Source: Candidatus Methanofilum arcanum (GTDB lineage Archaea > Halobacteriota > Methanomicrobia > Methanomicrobiales > Methanospirillaceae). Taken from it: a stretch of DNA of 8,409 nt. The stretch is from contig JAITWW010000057.1 in NCBI GenBank assembly GCA_031285085.1, positions 1 through 8,409 of the forward strand, read 5' to 3'. The position numbers and the translations under genes are program-made. The notes beneath the pieces were generated by a model, which was not told where the DNA came from, made no database searches, and saw only the letters and a list, made by a program, of their open reading frames with translations. This document shows positions 6,926 through 8,409 of this stretch, in pieces (the stretch's first letter is position 1; each line of letters begins with the position of its first letter).

Positions 6926-7113
6926 CAAAGAACTGCACTTATCTCTTTACTCATGCTTTTTGCTTATCCATAGCACAGACTGCTTTCGCCATCAGAACAG
7001 CCACAGGTCAGCTCCACCTGTAAACCAACTCACTATTATCGCTGTCACACAATCAACACCTGCATTAACCTTTACCGCTTTCGTAGGACAATTCAAGGGA
7101 CAGTTTATATAAT
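6926..7113 (+). pseudogene. Possible frameshifted secreted-protein leader
   Basis: Three consecutive pieces in three frames look like one signal peptide and mature start: RTALISLLMLFAY (about 6928-6966), then SIAQTAFAIRTATGQ (about 6967-7010, ending in a classic AFA cleavage site), then SAPPVNQLTIIAV continuing to a stop at about 7113. No single frame carries the whole, and no start codon with a ribosome binding site precedes it. If real, it is a decayed exported protein. The alternative is coincidence in non-coding DNA. Confidence 0.25.
7104..7111 (+). promoter_or_regulatory. TATA box of the DUF3795 gene
   Basis: TTTATATA, followed by atag, is a good archaeal TATA box. Initiation about 25 nt downstream would fall near 7132-7136, inside the longest open frame. 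This argues that translation starts at ATG 7153 rather than at the earlier ATGs at 7129 or 7135. Confidence 0.55.
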
Positions 7114-7152
7114 AGACAAAAAAAAGGAATGTACATGAATGGAGATAGGAAT

Positions 7153-7440
7153 ATGTCAGTATCACCATGTGGTATTGACTGCGATCAGTGTCAATTAAGA
7201 GAAAACTGCGACGACAGTTGCCAAGTCAATGGAGGGAAACCATTTTACATCAAAGACTTTGGTGTGGAAGTTTGCCCGATTTATGATTGCTCAATCAATA
7301 AAAATGGTTATAAAACCTGTGCCGAATGCTCCGATTTGCCCTGTCAACTTTTTTATGATTGGAAAGACCCCAGCATGAGTGATGAGGTTCATAATGAGGC
7401 AATCAGCAAAAATGTAGCCTTTCTGAAAGGGCAGAAGTGA
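7153..7440 (+). CDS. DUF3795 family cysteine-rich protein
   Basis: Small protein of 95 residues with ten cysteines (6, 10, 13, 19, 23, 41, 46, 56, 59, 64). The opening SPCGIDCDQC, then a CPIYDC, then CAECSDLPC are the usual signature of DUF3795 proteins, whose biochemical role is unknown; the spacing suggests zinc or Fe-S binding. I prefer ATG 7153 because family members begin just before the PCGIDC motif, GGAG lies 8 nt before it, and the TATA box would place the transcript start after the two earlier ATGs. If translation began at 7129 the protein would have 103 residues. The next gene starts 18 nt after its stop, so the two are probably cotranscribed. Confidence 0.8.
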   Translation: MSVSPCGIDCDQCQLRENCDDSCQVNGGKPFYIKDFGVEVCPIYDCSINKNGYKTCAECSDLPCQLFYDWKDPSMSDEVHNEAISKNVAFLKGQK

Positions 7441-7458
7441 GACATTTGAGTTGGATGA

Positions 7459-8181
7459 ATGAACTGGGAACCATGGACTGGCTGTTATGAGGTGAGCGAT
7501 GGTTGCACCTATTGTTATTTTTATGGCCCTCACTCAAAGCGATATGGTCAAAATAACATAGAGAAAACAAATGAGTTTGATAAACCTGTTGCATTGACCT
7601 CCAAAGGAAGCCCAAAAGTTTCTGGAGGCAAGATTGTTGCAACATGCTTTGCTACCGACTTTTTTATTTCAGAAGCAGATGAATGGCGCCATCAAGCTTG
7701 GGCAATGATAAAACAACGCCCTGATCTTGAGTTTTTAATTCTAACCAAACGCATTGAGCGATTTCCTATATCGCTTCCCACTGATTGGGGTGATGGCTAT
7801 GATAATGTGAACATTGGATGTACGGTTGAAAACCAATCCATAGCCGATTACCGATTGCCACTATTCCTATCATATCCGATAAAGAGGCGTTTTATTGCTT
7901 GCGCACCGCTTTTAGGAGAGATTGATTTGTCACCTTATCTCAGCGGGATTGAACATGTGACCGTAGGCGGCGAAACCGGACGTGAAGCTCGGGAGTGCGA
8001 TTATGCATGGGTGCTGAAAATCCGGGAGCAATGCCTAACAGCCGGAATTACGTTCTGGTTCAAAAACACAGGCTCATTTTTTAGGTACGATGGAGTTGTT
8101 CAGAGAGTAAATCCGTTTAAGCAGAATGGTCTGGCAAAAGAACTTGGAATCAGCATTCTGAATGGAAAACGGTATTTTTGA
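7459..8181 (+). CDS. DUF5131 family protein (phage Gp37/Gp68-like, three-Cys motif)
   Basis: 240-residue protein, a common length for this family. It opens with WEPWTGCYEVSDGCTYCY, giving Cys9, Cys16 and Cys19, the three-cysteine signature that recalls radical SAM proteins. Other family landmarks are LILTKRIERF (93-102), GCTVENQ (120-126), APLLGEIDL (149-157), VGGETGREAR (169-178) followed by CDYAWV, and FWFKNTGSF (199-207). A TIM-barrel fold is expected. The family occurs on phages and mobile elements as well as chromosomes, and its reaction is not established. The start at 7459 is the only ATG in frame before the first Cys; an ATG at 7455 is out of frame. The ribosome binding site is weak (gagttgg), which fits coupling to the upstream DUF3795 gene. 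Confidence 0.88.
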   Translation: MNWEPWTGCYEVSDGCTYCYFYGPHSKRYGQNNIEKTNEFDKPVALTSKGSPKVSGGKIVATCFATDFFISEADEWRHQAWAMIKQRPDLEFLILTKRIERFPISLPTDWGDGYDNVNIGCTVENQSIADYRLPLFLSYPIKRRFIACAPLLGEIDLSPYLSGIEHVTVGGETGREARECDYAWVLKIREQCLTAGITFWFKNTGSFFRYDGVVQRVNPFKQNGLAKELGISILNGKRYF

Positions 8182-8286
8182 GTTCACTGGGTACCTACTT
8201 CAGAACGAAAAAATGCGCTACGCCTTGGTTATCAGATTGAGGAAGAGCGCGAACGAGGTATGAGACCTCTTGTGAATTTAAATTAA
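8182..8286 (+). other. In-frame open stretch after the DUF5131 stop
   Basis: Directly after the TGA at 8179-8181 the same frame stays open for 34 codons, to a TAA at 8284-8286. The peptide begins VHWVPTSERKNALRLGYQIE and continues EEERERGMRPLVNLN. It has a protein-like composition but no start codon until a late ATG at 8260. The DUF5131 product already ends where the family usually does (ILNGKRYF), so this is more likely the tail of a lost gene than a true extension. A gaggt-atgag-acctc hairpin at 8255-8269 lies within it. Confidence 0.35.
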
Positions 8287-8324
8287 AGATAAGATATAGG
8301 TTGGTGAATAGGTACGGAAAAAAG

Positions 8325-8332
8325 AATATATG
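8325..8332 (+). promoter_or_regulatory. TATA box of the last, partial gene
   Basis: AATATATG preceded by a purine-rich gaaaaaag (a BRE-like context) lies about 45-50 nt before the ATG at 8376. This would put the transcript start near 8355, just ahead of the ribosome binding site. Confidence 0.4.
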
Positions 8333-8375
8333 GTGCTTTTGCGGATATTGTATCCAACTTTGAGGAATCAAAACA

Positions 8376-8409
8376 ATGAATAATGATGAAATAAAAGAGT
8401 TTTTTAAAA
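8376..8409 (+). CDS. Start of an unidentified gene, cut by the window edge
   Basis: ATG at 8376 opens a frame reading MNNDEIKEFFK to the end of the window. GAGGA at 8362-8366 stands 9 nt before it and a TATA-like box lies further upstream, so a real start is likely. Eleven residues are too few to assign a family. From memory, DUF5131 proteins often neighbour a 'three-Cys-motif partner' (TcmP), which makes that a candidate to test, not a call. Confidence 0.5.
   Translation, partial: MNNDEIKEFFK

Larger units (their letters stand above)
6777..7128. other. Intergenic region after the permease
   Basis: About 350 nt without a convincing intact gene. It holds a CATATAAAAT box at 6787-6796, a possible 23-codon ORF and a frameshifted leader-like relic, all listed separately. 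No strong hairpin terminator follows the permease stop; the small palindrome catat-aaa-atatg (6787-6799) is too short to call. Confidence 0.4.

Overview
The window looks archaeal, most likely a methanogen of the order Methanomicrobiales (Methanospirillum-like). This is an inference. It rests on a Zn-ribbon/PUA/PAPS-reductase-like fusion typical of methanogens, A/T-rich TATA-like boxes about 45 nt ahead of start codons, GGAGG-type ribosome binding sites, and a secreted glycine-rich protein with a C-terminal Ig-like domain. No rRNA, tRNA, CRISPR array or complete transposase was seen.

Layout. Positions 1-2810 are an accessory-looking block read from the minus strand. It holds a 616-residue secreted glycine-rich, beta-repeat protein (215-2065) and, upstream on the same strand, a 148-codon ORF (2162-2608). 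That ORF resembles only the C-terminal half of a phosphatidylinositol-specific phospholipase C, so it is probably a truncated relic. Two diverged direct repeats (about 11-156 and 2653-2810) flank this pair. The right-hand repeat contains a relic reading frame resembling the last 23 residues of the glycine-rich protein. Positions 2811-3561 contain no convincing gene but do contain a perfect 8-bp hairpin and other inverted repeats.

Positions 3562-6776 are a plus-strand gene run with gaps of 32 and 24 nt: a PAPS-reductase-like ATP-pyrophosphatase-fold protein with an N-terminal zinc ribbon and PUA domain, the histidine-biosynthesis glutaminase subunit HisH, and an EamA/DMT permease with a histidine-packed cytoplasmic or extracellular tail (24 His in 75 residues) that probably binds metal. 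Positions 6777-7128 are non-coding, with a possible tiny ORF and what looks like a frameshifted leader-peptide relic.

Positions 7153-8181 hold a second plus-strand pair: a ten-cysteine DUF3795 protein, then a DUF5131 (phage Gp37/Gp68-type, three-Cys motif) protein 18 nt later. A TATA-like box at 7104-7111 fits the 7153 start. The DUF5131 stop codon is followed by 34 further in-frame sense codons. A new gene with a good ribosome binding site begins at 8376 and runs off the window.

I see no complete new system. The items most worth a second look are the repeat-bounded surface-protein/phospholipase-relic block, the His-rich permease, and the DUF3795-DUF5131 pair with the unfinished gene after it.
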